From contig JACRIR010000209.1 of assembly GCA_016215705.1 (NCBI GenBank), positions 1 to 64,000 on the forward strand: 64,000 bases of DNA, written 5' to 3'. Below the pieces are notes generated by a model. The model had not been told where the DNA came from. It did no database searches and saw only the letters and a program-made list of their open reading frames with translations. Below, piece after piece: positions 51,625 through 60,849 of the stretch. Within the stretch, counting starts at the first letter, position 1, and the number at the start of each line of letters is the position of its first letter. The translations under genes were made by a program, and so were the position numbers. This DNA is from Candidatus Poribacteria bacterium. GTDB taxonomy: Bacteria > Abyssobacteria > SURF-5.

Positions 51625-53131
51625 CGGTTCCGAAAGAAGTCTTCACGATAAGACTGTGTCGGGTCTCCTTTGGAGCGCCTTGAGCCGGGTCGGACAACAG
51701 GCAGTGCAGTTTGCCATTGCGATTTTGCTGGCGCGCATGCTCACCCCTGAAGAGTTCGGTCTGATAGCCATGATTACCGTATTCACCGGCTTCGCAGCCT
51801 TCTTTAGCGAAATGGGATTCGGCGCGGCAATCATACAGAGACAGGACATCGAGCAGAGACACCTAAGCTCCATTTTCTGGCTCAATGTTGCGGCAGGATT
51901 GATTCTCACCGCTATCGTCATGGCTCTTGCTCCTTTTATAGGCTACTTCTATGGAAATCCGATTCTTATCCCTCTCACATTGGCAATCTCGCTGAACTTT
52001 GCCATCGGCTCGCTCAAGGTCGTTCAAAATGCTCTGATAACCAAGAATCTGGACTTCAAGCGCATGACCACAATCGAAATCCTCGCCATCTCGGTGGCGG
52101 GCGCCATTGCCGCGGGGATGGCTATTAAGGGATTCGGTCCTTGGAGTCTCGTGGCGAATTCTTTGTCCGCAACAATCGTGTCGGTAGCCGCCATATGGTA
52201 CGTATCCGATTGGAGGCCGCAGTTCGTGTGGGATTGGCGGGCGATAAAGGAACTGCTCGGATTCAGCGCAAACCTGACGGGTGGGAGAGTCATAAACTAT
52301 TGGACCCAGAACATCGATAATATGCTCATCGGCAGATACCTTGGCGCCATCCCGTTGGGTGCTTATGACCGTGCGTTCGGTTTGATGATGCGGCCGCAAT
52401 ACGAAGTTGCAGCCGTGTTGTCAAATGTGATGTTTCCCGCATTATCAATCATTCAGAACGACAAAAGGAGAATCAAAGAAATCGTCCTCAAAGCCGGCCG
52501 GGCGATTGCGCTCGTTACTTTCCCCATGATGATGGGGCTGCTGGTGGTGGCGAGGCCCTTTGTCCTCACTTTATATGGAGAAAAATGGGAGGGAGCAATC
52601 CTTATCCTTCAGATTTTCTGTCTCGATGGTATGGGGAGGTCTCTCTGGTCTACGGCAGGGTGGATTTATCTCACCCAGGCTCGGACTGACCTTTTGTTCC
52701 GATGGTTGCTTCTGGCAGGCGTTGTCAAAATAGCGAGCATTATCATCGGTCTGCATTGGGGCGCTGTAGGCGTGGCTGCCGCCATAGTTCTCAGCGGCTA
52801 CATTATTCTCTGGTATCCATCGTGGGCGATTCCGGGCCGCCTCATCGACTTGACGTTCCGCGAGGTGTTGAGGAACGTTGCTCCAATCTTCTCCTGTTCC
52901 GCCGCAATGGCGTTGGCCGTGGCGCTTGTCGGACTCCTCTTGCCGACAATGTGGCCGCCGTGGGCAAGGCTCGCGGCTCAAGTTCCACTCGGGATGGCTC
53001 TTTACACTATTCTGTTGCGCTCCTTCAGAATACAGGCATATAGTGAGGCCAAGAAGCTGGCAATTGAACAATGGAATATGCGCTACAAAGCTCGAGGCGT
53101 CGCAGTCATTGAACAAGATCAAATACACTGA
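51608..53131 (+). CDS. Wzx-type lipid-linked oligosaccharide flippase (PST family)
   Basis: The 507-residue protein is a 12-14-helix MOP-superfamily transporter. The start KTVSGLLWSALSRVGQQAVQFAIAILLARMLTPEEFGLIAM and FFSEMGFGAAIIQR are signatures of Wzx/RfbX-like PST members. It moves undecaprenyl-linked repeat units to the periplasm, where a polymerase links them. The start is TTG 51608, overlapping the previous gene by 17 bases, after GAGGAAAAC. No Wzy or chain-length regulator is recognised in the window. Confidence 0.9.
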   Translation: MQHQPDGSERSLHDKTVSGLLWSALSRVGQQAVQFAIAILLARMLTPEEFGLIAMITVFTGFAAFFSEMGFGAAIIQRQDIEQRHLSSIFWLNVAAGLILTAIVMALAPFIGYFYGNPILIPLTLAISLNFAIGSLKVVQNALITKNLDFKRMTTIEILAISVAGAIAAGMAIKGFGPWSLVANSLSATIVSVAAIWYVSDWRPQFVWDWRAIKELLGFSANLTGGRVINYWTQNIDNMLIGRYLGAIPLGAYDRAFGLMMRPQYEVAAVLSNVMFPALSIIQNDKRRIKEIVLKAGRAIALVTFPMMMGLLVVARPFVLTLYGEKWEGAILILQIFCLDGMGRSLWSTAGWIYLTQARTDLLFRWLLLAGVVKIASIIIGLHWGAVGVAAAIVLSGYIILWYPSWAIPGRLIDLTFREVLRNVAPIFSCSAAMALAVALVGLLLPTMWPPWARLAAQVPLGMALYTILLRSFRIQAYSEAKKLAIEQWNMRYKARGVAVIEQDQIH

Positions 53132-53753
53132 GGTCAAGCTCTATAAGCTTCCTGTCTTGCCCCCGGTCGCCTTGGTGAAAGCAGAATTCCAAAAGATACA
53201 CCCGGGCGCCGGACTAGGACTGATGCGGGAGTCAGACTACAGAAGACTCTCATACGTTTACTCCTGTATCAAGCATTTCGGTTCCGTGCTGGACATAGGC
53301 GTTGCCTCCGGACAGTTCATGAATATTCTCGCAATGTCCGGCAAATTCAAAAGGGTTTGTGGAATTGATATCGAGCAGCATTCGAAATATGCAAGGTTCA
53401 CTGATTCCTACGAAATCCATACCGCCGGCGTTGACAATATGCCGTTCGGGGAAAAGGAATTTGACGTTGTTACTTGTATGGAGGTTCTGGAGCACTTGGA
53501 TAGCGACACATTTCAGAAGGCCCTCGGCGAAATCCGCCGAATCTGCCGCTTGCAACTGATTGTGACAGTCCCCCTCAATGAGGACCCTTTGCCGCCGTAT
53601 CATCGACTGAGGTTTACCGAGGAGGATGTCGCCCGTTACTTTCCTCATGCAGGCTATCGTTTGCTGATAAGACATCCGCCACGCAGATTATCGTGGTTGT
53701 TGAATAGGCCGCCACTTATGTCCTGGCTCCTGATCGAGGAGAACTACGCCTAG
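53109..53753 (+). CDS. Class I SAM-dependent methyltransferase
   Basis: The 214-residue protein has SVLDIGVASGQFMNILA (motif I), VCGIDIEQHSKYARF, AGVDNMPFGEKEFDVVTCMEVLEHLD and LQLIVTVPLNEDPLPPYHRLRFTEEDVARYF. PYHRLRF and the preceding LEHL are typical of methyltransferases in O-antigen clusters. The start is a guess: TTG 53109 overlaps the flippase gene by 23 bases and has GAGG upstream; no in-frame ATG is better placed. Confidence 0.8.
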   Translation: MNKIKYTEVKLYKLPVLPPVALVKAEFQKIHPGAGLGLMRESDYRRLSYVYSCIKHFGSVLDIGVASGQFMNILAMSGKFKRVCGIDIEQHSKYARFTDSYEIHTAGVDNMPFGEKEFDVVTCMEVLEHLDSDTFQKALGEIRRICRLQLIVTVPLNEDPLPPYHRLRFTEEDVARYFPHAGYRLLIRHPPRRLSWLLNRPPLMSWLLIEENYA

Positions 53754-53760
53754 GATCAGC

Positions 53761-54972
53761 ATGAAAATCCTTCACGTTTTTTATGACATCGGCCGTCTGT
53801 CGGGCTATCAGATAAGAAGCAAATGCATCGTAGCCAATCAGCAAAAGCTGGGCCTGGACGTCAACGTCGCTTATCTTCCGAGGCGACCGGGCAATCGCGT
53901 CGAGACGGTTTTTGGCGGCGCACCCGCCTTCGGCCCTGACATTCCGCGAAATCTGAGGCGCTTGTTTGACTCAGAGACGCCCGTTCATATGCCGGAGGCG
54001 TTGCAGCGTTTTCTCACGCGGCGTTTGCTAAGGCTGCGGATAGGAGAGATTGCAGATACGACGCGACCGGATATCATCCATGCGCATTCATCCTGGATGT
54101 CTGCCGCCCAGGGTTTTGCTGTGGCGCGAAAGCTTGAGATTCCCTTTCTGTACGAAATGCGAGGTCTGTGGGAAGAAGATACAGCGCTGGAACAAAAAGG
54201 CAGCAAGTTGGGTTTCAGCTATCAGTATTTCAGAGCTCGCGAGAATCATCTTATTCGAAATTCTGACGCAGTAGTTGTTTTATCAGAAGGACTCAAGAAG
54301 GAGGTTGTTTTACGTGGCGCAAACCCTGAATGGGTCGGCGTTGTGCCAAACGGGGTTGATACCGATGAGTTTGTGCCGAGACCGCGTGATTCGCAGTTGG
54401 CCGAATCCCTCGGTTGCGGCGCAAGAACAATCGTCGGCTATGTCTCTTCTCTGCGGTTGCTCGAGGGGATACGGTACTTCATCGAGGCGCTGCCCAAAGT
54501 CGATAAGCAGGCATTCGCCCTCATAGTCGGCGATGGCCCTGAAAGAGATGCGCTCGAGAAACTCGTCAGCGACCTCGGCATCAATGACAGAATCAAGTTC
54601 ACCGGCGCAGTTCCGCACGCGGAAATAAAGAGGTATTACTCGATCATAGATATCTTTGTTGTTCCGCGAATCAATGTAAAATCATGCCATATTGTCACTC
54701 CCCTGAAACCGCTCGAGGCAATGGCTATGGGCAAATGCGTCGTCATGAGCGACGTCGGAGGGCTGAGAGAGTTGGCAAATGGAGACGAGACGGCAGTCTT
54801 CTTCAAACCGGAAGACAGCAGCGACCTCGCTGAAAAGCTCAATATGCTCATCGCGGACCGGGGATATCGACAGAAGCTCGGTGAAAACGCGCGCCTGCAT
54901 GTCGTCGAAAGAAAAGATTGGCGCAAGGTCGTAAAGGCATACCTCCCACTCTATGAGAAATTGGTCAGGTAA
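53761..54972 (+). CDS. GT4 family glycosyltransferase
   Basis: The 403-residue GT-B protein has KILHVFYDIGRLSGYQIRSK, ARPDIIHAHSSWMSA-type acceptor motif, VPNGVDTDEFVPR, LIVGDGPERDALEKLVSDLGIN, IKFTGAVPHAEIKRYY and TPLKPLEAMAMGKCVVMSDVGGL with the conserved glutamates. It starts seven bases after the methyltransferase stop and overlaps the next coding frame. PLKPLEAMAMGK is typical of hexose-transferring members. Confidence 0.9.
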   Translation: MKILHVFYDIGRLSGYQIRSKCIVANQQKLGLDVNVAYLPRRPGNRVETVFGGAPAFGPDIPRNLRRLFDSETPVHMPEALQRFLTRRLLRLRIGEIADTTRPDIIHAHSSWMSAAQGFAVARKLEIPFLYEMRGLWEEDTALEQKGSKLGFSYQYFRARENHLIRNSDAVVVLSEGLKKEVVLRGANPEWVGVVPNGVDTDEFVPRPRDSQLAESLGCGARTIVGYVSSLRLLEGIRYFIEALPKVDKQAFALIVGDGPERDALEKLVSDLGINDRIKFTGAVPHAEIKRYYSIIDIFVVPRINVKSCHIVTPLKPLEAMAMGKCVVMSDVGGLRELANGDETAVFFKPEDSSDLAEKLNMLIADRGYRQKLGENARLHVVERKDWRKVVKAYLPLYEKLVR

Positions 54973-55033
54973 GCAGCGCCGGGAGCAGCCCGGGAATGCG
55001 CAAACTCGCAATGGCGATCATACGAGCGATGTC

Positions 55034-56194
55034 ATGAACATCTGCATGTTGTTCCAGGAATATTATCCGTCTGACTTCCGCATTGAAAAGGAAGCGCGCA
55101 CACTTATCGGAGCGGGCCATAAGGTATTTCTCATTTGCCAGCGCAGGAAATCCGAACCACCTTATGAGACGGTTGACGGCCTGCGCATATATCGAGTGGA
55201 CGAATACCCCCTGCGAGGTGATCTGCTGTTCTTTCAAACTTTGTACTACAATCCGCGTCGGTTCCAAAGACTTTGCGAAATCATAGATTCTGAAAACATT
55301 CATGCGCTTCATGCGCACGACCTGCCGACCGTCCTTACAGCGGCTCGAGCCGCGAAGAAATACGGTCTCCCGCTTGTTTTCGACATGCGTGAAAACTATC
55401 CGGTCGGTATCCTCTACTGGAAGAAGCGGCGACCCTGGCATCTTCTTGTGAGCAACGTCTGGCTCGCCAGGCTGGCCGAAAGAATCTGCATAAGACTGGC
55501 CGACCGCATTATTGTGGTAAGTGACGAACAATGGGATCGCATGGTCTCCTTTGGAGCAGGCGATAAAACACGTATTATCATGAATACCGTTGATCTGTCA
55601 TTCCTTCATGCCAACGTGTCCAAAACTACGCCGAAACCGTTGCAGGGTTTTGTCGCCGTTTATACCGGCATGTTGAATCGTCACAGAGGACTTGATACTG
55701 TCATTTCGGCGATGCCCCTGGTTCGCAAATCTGTTCCTTCGGCAAGATTGAAAGTGGTCGGTGACGGCAACACCAAACCGGAATTAGAAAGACTGACAGA
55801 GCAACTCCATCTCAACGACTATGTTGAATTTCTCGGGTGGGCCGATATTCCAACAATGTACGGACACATACAAGAAAGCAGCGTCGGCGTCATACCACAT
55901 CGAAAGAATCCGCATACGGATTCAACTATCCCAAACAAATTGTTCGACTACATGGCCTTGGGAAAACCTGTCGTCGCGTCTGATCTCAAACCACTGCGGC
56001 GAATAATAACTGAAACTGATTGCGGTCGCATATTCCAGCCGGACGATCCGAAATCATGTGCTCAAGCGCTTATCGAGTGCAGCGACTTATCGCGTGCAAC
56101 GGCTTTTGGGAAAAACGGCCAGAGATTCGTGGCCACAAAGTACAATTGGCAGACGGCCGCAAACACTCTCCTGGACGTCTACAGATCTTTGTAA
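55034..56194 (+). CDS. GT4 family glycosyltransferase
   Basis: The 386-residue protein has MNICMLFQEYYPSDFRIEKEARTL, IHALHAHDLPTVLTA, LVFDMRENYP, VYTGMLNRHRGLDTVI, KVVGDGNTKPELERL and TIPNKLFDYMALGKPVVASDLKPLRRI. The NKLFDYMALGKPV motif matches UDP-sugar-using members of the family. ATG 55034 is chosen over 54953 because it matches the family start and follows GAGCGATG. It lies 61 bases after the previous GT4 gene. Confidence 0.88.
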   Translation: MNICMLFQEYYPSDFRIEKEARTLIGAGHKVFLICQRRKSEPPYETVDGLRIYRVDEYPLRGDLLFFQTLYYNPRRFQRLCEIIDSENIHALHAHDLPTVLTAARAAKKYGLPLVFDMRENYPVGILYWKKRRPWHLLVSNVWLARLAERICIRLADRIIVVSDEQWDRMVSFGAGDKTRIIMNTVDLSFLHANVSKTTPKPLQGFVAVYTGMLNRHRGLDTVISAMPLVRKSVPSARLKVVGDGNTKPELERLTEQLHLNDYVEFLGWADIPTMYGHIQESSVGVIPHRKNPHTDSTIPNKLFDYMALGKPVVASDLKPLRRIITETDCGRIFQPDDPKSCAQALIECSDLSRATAFGKNGQRFVATKYNWQTAANTLLDVYRSL

Positions 56195-56205
56195 AGGCGC
56201 TTCAA

Positions 56206-58188
56206 TTGGCAAATAAACCCAAGAAAAGAAGAAGTTTTCCGCAACCGTCGAGCGTGCCGGCAAGCAGTAAACCCAAGTCCGGCCCGCGTCACAGCCTGCA
56301 AACTGCCATTGTGGCCCTAATCCTGCTTGCGAGCATATTCCCTTATCTCAACATCTTCAAGAACGATTTTGTCGGATACGATGATCAGAATCTGATTCAG
56401 AATAATAGGGAAATTCATAGCCTCACGCCGGAAAACGTCGCCCATATGTTTGTCCCGCGCACGCGAGGCAATTACCAACCGATCCGTACGCTCTCCTATG
56501 CGGTCGACTACGCTGTTTGGGGTGCGCGCCCCTTCGGATTTCACCTTGCAAATCTGCTTCTCCATGTCGTGACGGTCGTTGGAGTGTGGTTGCTGATTCG
56601 CCATTTGATGCCGGAACCCCTTCCCTTTCTTGCCGCATTGATTTTCGCGGTTCATCCCATTCATGTCGAGAGCGTGACGTGGATGTCGGCGCGCAAAGAC
56701 GTGCTTTCGCTGGCTTTTTTCCTGCTTGCAATCCTCGCCTACGAGAAATCACAAGACAAACAAGGTTGCGAATACGCCACGCAACCGTTGCAAGATATGA
56801 AACGACCCCGCAGGGACATGGCTCGCCGTTCCCCGGCGAACGGAATCAACGATTCTCGGACCGCTTCCCTTCCCTTGTACCTGGCCTCGATTCTCTTTAC
56901 CGGCCTGGCGCTCCTCTCGAAATTGACGGCGCTATCCCTGCCTCTTTGCATTTTGCTGCTCGAAATCTGCCGCGACGGCTGGCCGAAGGTCGGCGGATTC
57001 GCTCGAAAAGTCGTCCGCCTTGCGCCGCACATTCTGCTGGCATGCGCCGTAGTCATATTGAACTTCATGCGCTTCGGAGTCGCATCATCACACGGCGATG
57101 CGCTCGCGGGTCTTGAGGGAACGTCCGGCGCATTAACGCACGACATAAGGCTGAGCATGCCGCTCGTCGTCTGCCGATATATCGGCCTCCTTATCTTGCC
57201 TTATGGTTTGGTCACTCACTATGATGTGGCTCAGATATCGCAAATCTCTGACTTGCGGGCTTTCATTCCCATTCTAGCGCTCGCCGCAATGATTGTGTTC
57301 GGCGCTCTTTGCTTCATCAGGGGCCGAAGAGCACAGGCCTTCGGTATTGGCTGGTTTGTCATTACCTTTCTGCCGACGTCCAACATCTTTCCAACGGCTT
57401 CAATGATGAACGACCGCTACATGCACATTCCGTCCGTTGGGTTCGCAACGCTGCTTGCAATGGCCTTGTCGTACCCGGCGATAGGGATGTCTAAGAATCG
57501 GATATCGACGATCAGGATGATCACGATCATGCCCGCCGTCATCATCGTATTGCTGTTCTCCGTTCTCACGATTCGCCGTAATGCCGACTGGCGTGACACA
57601 ACGGCTCTATTCACCCGTACTCTTCGCATGAACCCCAGGAGCGTCCAGGCCCGTCTCACTCTCGGGGCAATGAGCGCCAAGTCTGGCGATTATGACTCCG
57701 CCATCAAGATGTATCGTGATGCGCTTGAAATAGAGCCGGGTGATTATCGCGTTCTCTATAACCTCAGCATATCGTATCAGAAGGAGGGTCTGAATCTTTT
57801 GGCCGTCAAGGCCCTCGAGGAATCGCGTGAGTCAAACCCGGATTTTCTGCCAACGCGGTTCAACCTCGCTGTGGCCTATCATGAGCAAAGGCGCTATGAA
57901 CAAGCCATCGCGGAGCACAAGGAAGTTCTTCGGCTTTCCCCCGTAAACGCCGCCTCCCACGGCGACCTCGGTCGCATCTACTCTGAACTCGGCGACATGC
58001 AAACAGCCCTTAAGGAACTGAACCTGGCCTTGAGCATAAAACCAGACCTGATACCCGCTCTCATCGACAGGGCGGATTTGCTTGTTCGGCAAGGTCGGCG
58101 TGAAGAGGCTGAGATGGACTTTCAGCGACTTGAAGCTCTGGGGGTCAAAACCGGGGATTTGCGGCGTTCAATGCCAATGTCAAATTAA
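56206..58188 (+). CDS. TMTC-like membrane glycosyltransferase with C-terminal TPR repeats
   Basis: The 660-residue protein begins with a basic tail, then membrane helices with the motif FVGYDDQNLIQNN in the first loop (acidic pair of GT-C O-mannosyltransferases, as in eukaryotic TMTC proteins), YQPIRTLSYAVDYAVWG, and HPIHVESVTWMSARKDVLS, the best conserved block of the family. About ten helices end near residue 460; TPRs follow (ARLTLGAMSAKSGDYDSAIKMY, NLAVAYHEQRRYEQAIAEHKEVL). Start TTG 56206 is inferred; ATG 56020 lies inside the preceding gene. Residues 185-222 are hydrophilic and derived from sequence rich in hairpins, possibly an insertion. Confidence 0.83.
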   Translation: MANKPKKRRSFPQPSSVPASSKPKSGPRHSLQTAIVALILLASIFPYLNIFKNDFVGYDDQNLIQNNREIHSLTPENVAHMFVPRTRGNYQPIRTLSYAVDYAVWGARPFGFHLANLLLHVVTVVGVWLLIRHLMPEPLPFLAALIFAVHPIHVESVTWMSARKDVLSLAFFLLAILAYEKSQDKQGCEYATQPLQDMKRPRRDMARRSPANGINDSRTASLPLYLASILFTGLALLSKLTALSLPLCILLLEICRDGWPKVGGFARKVVRLAPHILLACAVVILNFMRFGVASSHGDALAGLEGTSGALTHDIRLSMPLVVCRYIGLLILPYGLVTHYDVAQISQISDLRAFIPILALAAMIVFGALCFIRGRRAQAFGIGWFVITFLPTSNIFPTASMMNDRYMHIPSVGFATLLAMALSYPAIGMSKNRISTIRMITIMPAVIIVLLFSVLTIRRNADWRDTTALFTRTLRMNPRSVQARLTLGAMSAKSGDYDSAIKMYRDALEIEPGDYRVLYNLSISYQKEGLNLLAVKALEESRESNPDFLPTRFNLAVAYHEQRRYEQAIAEHKEVLRLSPVNAASHGDLGRIYSELGDMQTALKELNLALSIKPDLIPALIDRADLLVRQGRREEAEMDFQRLEALGVKTGDLRRSMPMSN

Positions 58189-58244
58189 GAAAATCGGAAA
58201 AATGATGCGACATTAGGAAAGGTAGAGAACGCGATGCGACACTG

Positions 58245-58289
58245 AGAAAAATCGGGGACACGATGCCGCATCGTGTCCCCGATTTTTCT
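58245..58289. repeat. GGGGACAC hairpin repeat, copy 5
   Basis: Outer arms AGAAAAATC/GATTTTTCT (9 bp) plus the core GGGGACACGATG/CATCGTGTCCCC around CCG. A T-rich end gives it the look of an intrinsic terminator for the TMTC-like gene 57 bases upstream. Fragments of its half occur at 58231-58242. Confidence 0.9.
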
Positions 58290-58393
58290 TAATCCCGTAC
58301 CGTCTTGCGGCTTTTCTCCATGCCGTACCGTCCTCCAAATCCTCTCGGTACGGCATCTCGTCCCCGATTCTCCACTTCAACACGATGTCCTCC

Positions 58394-58421
58394 GTAGGGG
58401 CACGGCGCGCCGTGCCCCTAC
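58394..58421. repeat. GTAGGGGCACGG palindrome
   Basis: GTAGGGGCACGGCG and CGCCGTGCCCCTAC form a perfect 14-bp stem with no loop, a dispersed palindrome related to the GTAGGGGCGC hairpins at 42253 and 42299. It lies 20 bases after the stop codon of the convergent acetyltransferase gene. Confidence 0.8.
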
Positions 58422-58441
58422 AGCAATTATCGGACAGATTC

Positions 58442-59374
58442 TCAGTTCCTTCCTGACAACGGCCGGCGACTCAACTCCTCCGGCGTCGAGTATATTGTTA
58501 TCCCCTCCCGCATAAGCCTGACAAGGTGATCGAAGAATCCGCGCGCCTGGGTTTGCCACGAGGATGCCGATCCGATCTTGCCGGTCGTCAGCAGGCCCGC
58601 CGCTCTGAATTCCTGCCAGAAGTAAGCGCGCAAGTCCTCGCGTTCCTTCTGGTCTATTCGTTGCTTGACGTAGTGTGGGTCTAACGGCCTGACGCGTACC
58701 ACCACCAGATTTCCGCTCCAGTCGCGGCATCTCAAGTCGTACGTGGCCTGCACTCTGACCGGCAACGGGAACTCATCTTTCATCGTATCTTCAAGAGCAT
58801 GATAGTAGGCCACCGGCGCCAATGATACCCCGAGACCCAGAACCTTGCCGTTCAGTTTCAGTATCCGGTCCCAAGGAGAGTCAGGGCCGAAAGTGGAAGG
58901 GGCAAGATGGTGAGATTCCGTCACGTATTTTGCATGATGGCCTACGGCCGAAACAGAGTGTGTAGGATGAATGCTCCGTTGTATATTGGGAAACTTAAGA
59001 AAGGCTGACGGTATGGCGCCAAGATATGTCCCGTGACGGCGCGGGTCAAACATGTATTTGTCGGCTGCGAGACAAGTGTTGTAGCAGCTATGCTCCAACA
59101 TGTGGTAGGTTGGAATGACGAGCGTCCCGCTCGGTGTCACGGTCTCGAAGAGCGCCTCCAGAACCGTTTGCGCTCCACCATCAACGTATCCGAGACTTTT
59201 CAGCGACGAGTGCACCAGGACAACGTTGTCCTTCACGATTCCCAATGCGTGCAAATCATCGATGAGCCGTCGTTTGGAGATAGCCGGCTGAGAATTCTTG
59301 ATCTGACGGCGTCGGATGGGCTGTATAAGCCTATCCTTTGCTTCCTTGAGGCGCACCCGCAGTGCCCAGAGCAT
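58442..59374 (-). CDS. AAC(3)-fold acetyltransferase, probable glycan-modifying enzyme
   Basis: The 310-residue protein has the aminoglycoside 3-N-acetyltransferase fold: VLVHSSLKSLGYVDGGAQTVLEALFETVTPSGTLVIPTY, FDPRRHGTYLGAIPSAFLKF, SIHPTHSVSAVGHHA and FGPDSPWDRILKLNGKVLGLGVSL. The His in HPTHS and the acidic pair match those that bind CoA and substrate. Relatives (for example in gene clusters for surface sugars) acetylate amino sugars; resistance is not implied. It lies four bases from the toroid-protein gene on the same strand, so the two are one unit. Confidence 0.85.
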   Translation of the reverse strand: MLWALRVRLKEAKDRLIQPIRRRQIKNSQPAISKRRLIDDLHALGIVKDNVVLVHSSLKSLGYVDGGAQTVLEALFETVTPSGTLVIPTYHMLEHSCYNTCLAADKYMFDPRRHGTYLGAIPSAFLKFPNIQRSIHPTHSVSAVGHHAKYVTESHHLAPSTFGPDSPWDRILKLNGKVLGLGVSLAPVAYYHALEDTMKDEFPLPVRVQATYDLRCRDWSGNLVVVRVRPLDPHYVKQRIDQKEREDLRAYFWQEFRAAGLLTTGKIGSASSWQTQARGFFDHLVRLMREGITIYSTPEELSRRPLSGRN

Positions 59375-59378
59375 TTCC

Positions 59379-60578
59379 TCAAACCCCTTCTCTTTCCCTT
59401 ACCGCTTTCTCCAACATGTTTGCGTCTACAAAGAACTTGCAGGCCCAATTGGGAAACTCATACTTCAAATAACCGCCGTCCACAGGAAACGACCCCTTTA
59501 TTGCGCCCCGCTTCTCGGACGAGCCTTCACATATCATGCTTCGCCGGACATAACGGGTCAAGGCGTATGCGGCATCCCGGTATCGTTCATCTCCCACAAA
59601 ATCGAATAGCATCAGAAAGCAGATGGCGATTTGTACGCTTCCCGTCAGGCAAGCCCAGTTCGCCGCGCTTCTCCAATCAGGATAAAGCCTGCCTGGCAGG
59701 AAGCCATCCTCTCGCACAGCGCTGAGAACACCATCGGCCGTTTTGCGGGATGACTCTAACAGGACAGCGTCCCGGTTGAACCTGTAAAGCTCAAGAATAC
59801 CCCTCAGCGCGTAACCCAACGTATGTGTCAACGGTCTTGTGGGATCGCCGGTGCAACACCTTTCAAACCAGCCATTGTCTCTTTGCAACTTCAGCGCCCA
59901 CTTTACGTTTGCAGTCGCGGAATCAGCGTAAGGTTTGTCCTGCTCTAAACGCGCTGCCTCCAATATTGCCCATGCGACGTGCGTGTCGTACGCTTTCTCA
60001 CCCCTAAAGCGAACCCCGGGCTGGTTCCTGCGCCAGGCCCCATCTTTATCTTGTGTCTTGACCAGCCAATCGGCCGCTCGAATCATTGGCTCGCGATATA
60101 TGTCTCCGAATTCGCGGACACCGCTCGCCAGACCGAGCAGGATTTGGCCGGTGTCAAACGTCGCAGGGAGAGGCGGCGTCGCCCCGATGAGTCCTGCTTG
60201 GAAGCACCCGTCAGGAAATTGAATTGAGACGAGCCAGTCAAGCATGCGTTGAGCCCGCTGGCGCGCCCACGTGTTGCCACTGAGTCCGGCGTACGCCAAC
60301 ATGGTCGGCACGATGTAGCCGGTTGTCTCAGGATACGATGCCGCCCAGCCTTCGATGAGGCTGTAACGCGCAGAAACCCCGCCGTCATGCGAAGTGGAAC
60401 AGTCTTGAGCAAACCTGAGCCAATTCGCTCCGAGTTCGATCGCCTTTTCAATGCCGGGATCTTCTGAAGGAAGCCCGAGTCGGTCGCGGCGGGCTTCAAG
60501 CCTTGCATTCTCAGGCAATGTATATTTGATCAGTTTTGCGGCAATCCAACGGAGAGATTCGCTGGTCTTTCTGAGCAT
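59379..60578 (-). CDS. Alpha/alpha-toroid protein of the glycoside hydrolase/terpenoid cyclase fold
   Basis: The 399-residue protein consists of repeated helix pairs with QW-like and DGxW motifs: WLRFAQDCSTSHDGGVS, WLVSIQFPDGCFQAGLIG, WLVKTQDKDGAWRRN, WALKLQRDNGWFERCC, and WACLTGSVQIAICFL. This is the fold of prenyltransferases, glucuronyl epimerases and lyases; glycan remodelling is most likely in this setting. ATG 60578 is preferred over TTG 60614, which adds a poly-G-encoded tail. It is directly upstream of the acetyltransferase. Confidence 0.7.
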   Translation of the reverse strand: MLRKTSESLRWIAAKLIKYTLPENARLEARRDRLGLPSEDPGIEKAIELGANWLRFAQDCSTSHDGGVSARYSLIEGWAASYPETTGYIVPTMLAYAGLSGNTWARQRAQRMLDWLVSIQFPDGCFQAGLIGATPPLPATFDTGQILLGLASGVREFGDIYREPMIRAADWLVKTQDKDGAWRRNQPGVRFRGEKAYDTHVAWAILEAARLEQDKPYADSATANVKWALKLQRDNGWFERCCTGDPTRPLTHTLGYALRGILELYRFNRDAVLLESSRKTADGVLSAVREDGFLPGRLYPDWRSAANWACLTGSVQIAICFLMLFDFVGDERYRDAAYALTRYVRRSMICEGSSEKRGAIKGSFPVDGGYLKYEFPNWACKFFVDANMLEKAVREREGV

Positions 60579-60849
60579 AAGCGCAGCCTGAAATCGGCCC
60601 CCCCAACTGCACAATCGAGCAAATCAATCACGAAACATTTGCAGTATACACGCGCAAGAAAAGCCATGTCAATGCCGGATTAAGGGATAAGTGCGCCAAA
60701 TAAGAGGTGCTGAGTCTGCCCCGAGTTTGACAGGCCAACATGGTTCGACTATAATTTCAAAAACAGGCGTTTGTGTTTGCCGTAGTTGCAACCAGCCGCT
60801 ATCACGCAACAAAAACCTCGGATTTCAAGAACTTGCACAAACTATTCTG

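Noticed and set aside
56020-56205. Extension of the TMTC-like gene into the preceding GT4 gene
   Set aside because: It would overlap a conserved glycosyltransferase C-terminus by about 175 bases in another frame, and the family starts near the first helix.
58442-59374. Antibiotic-resistance reading of the AAC(3)-like gene
   Set aside because: The fold is shared by chromosomal glycan-modifying acetyltransferases and the neighbours are envelope genes; no mobile resistance context.
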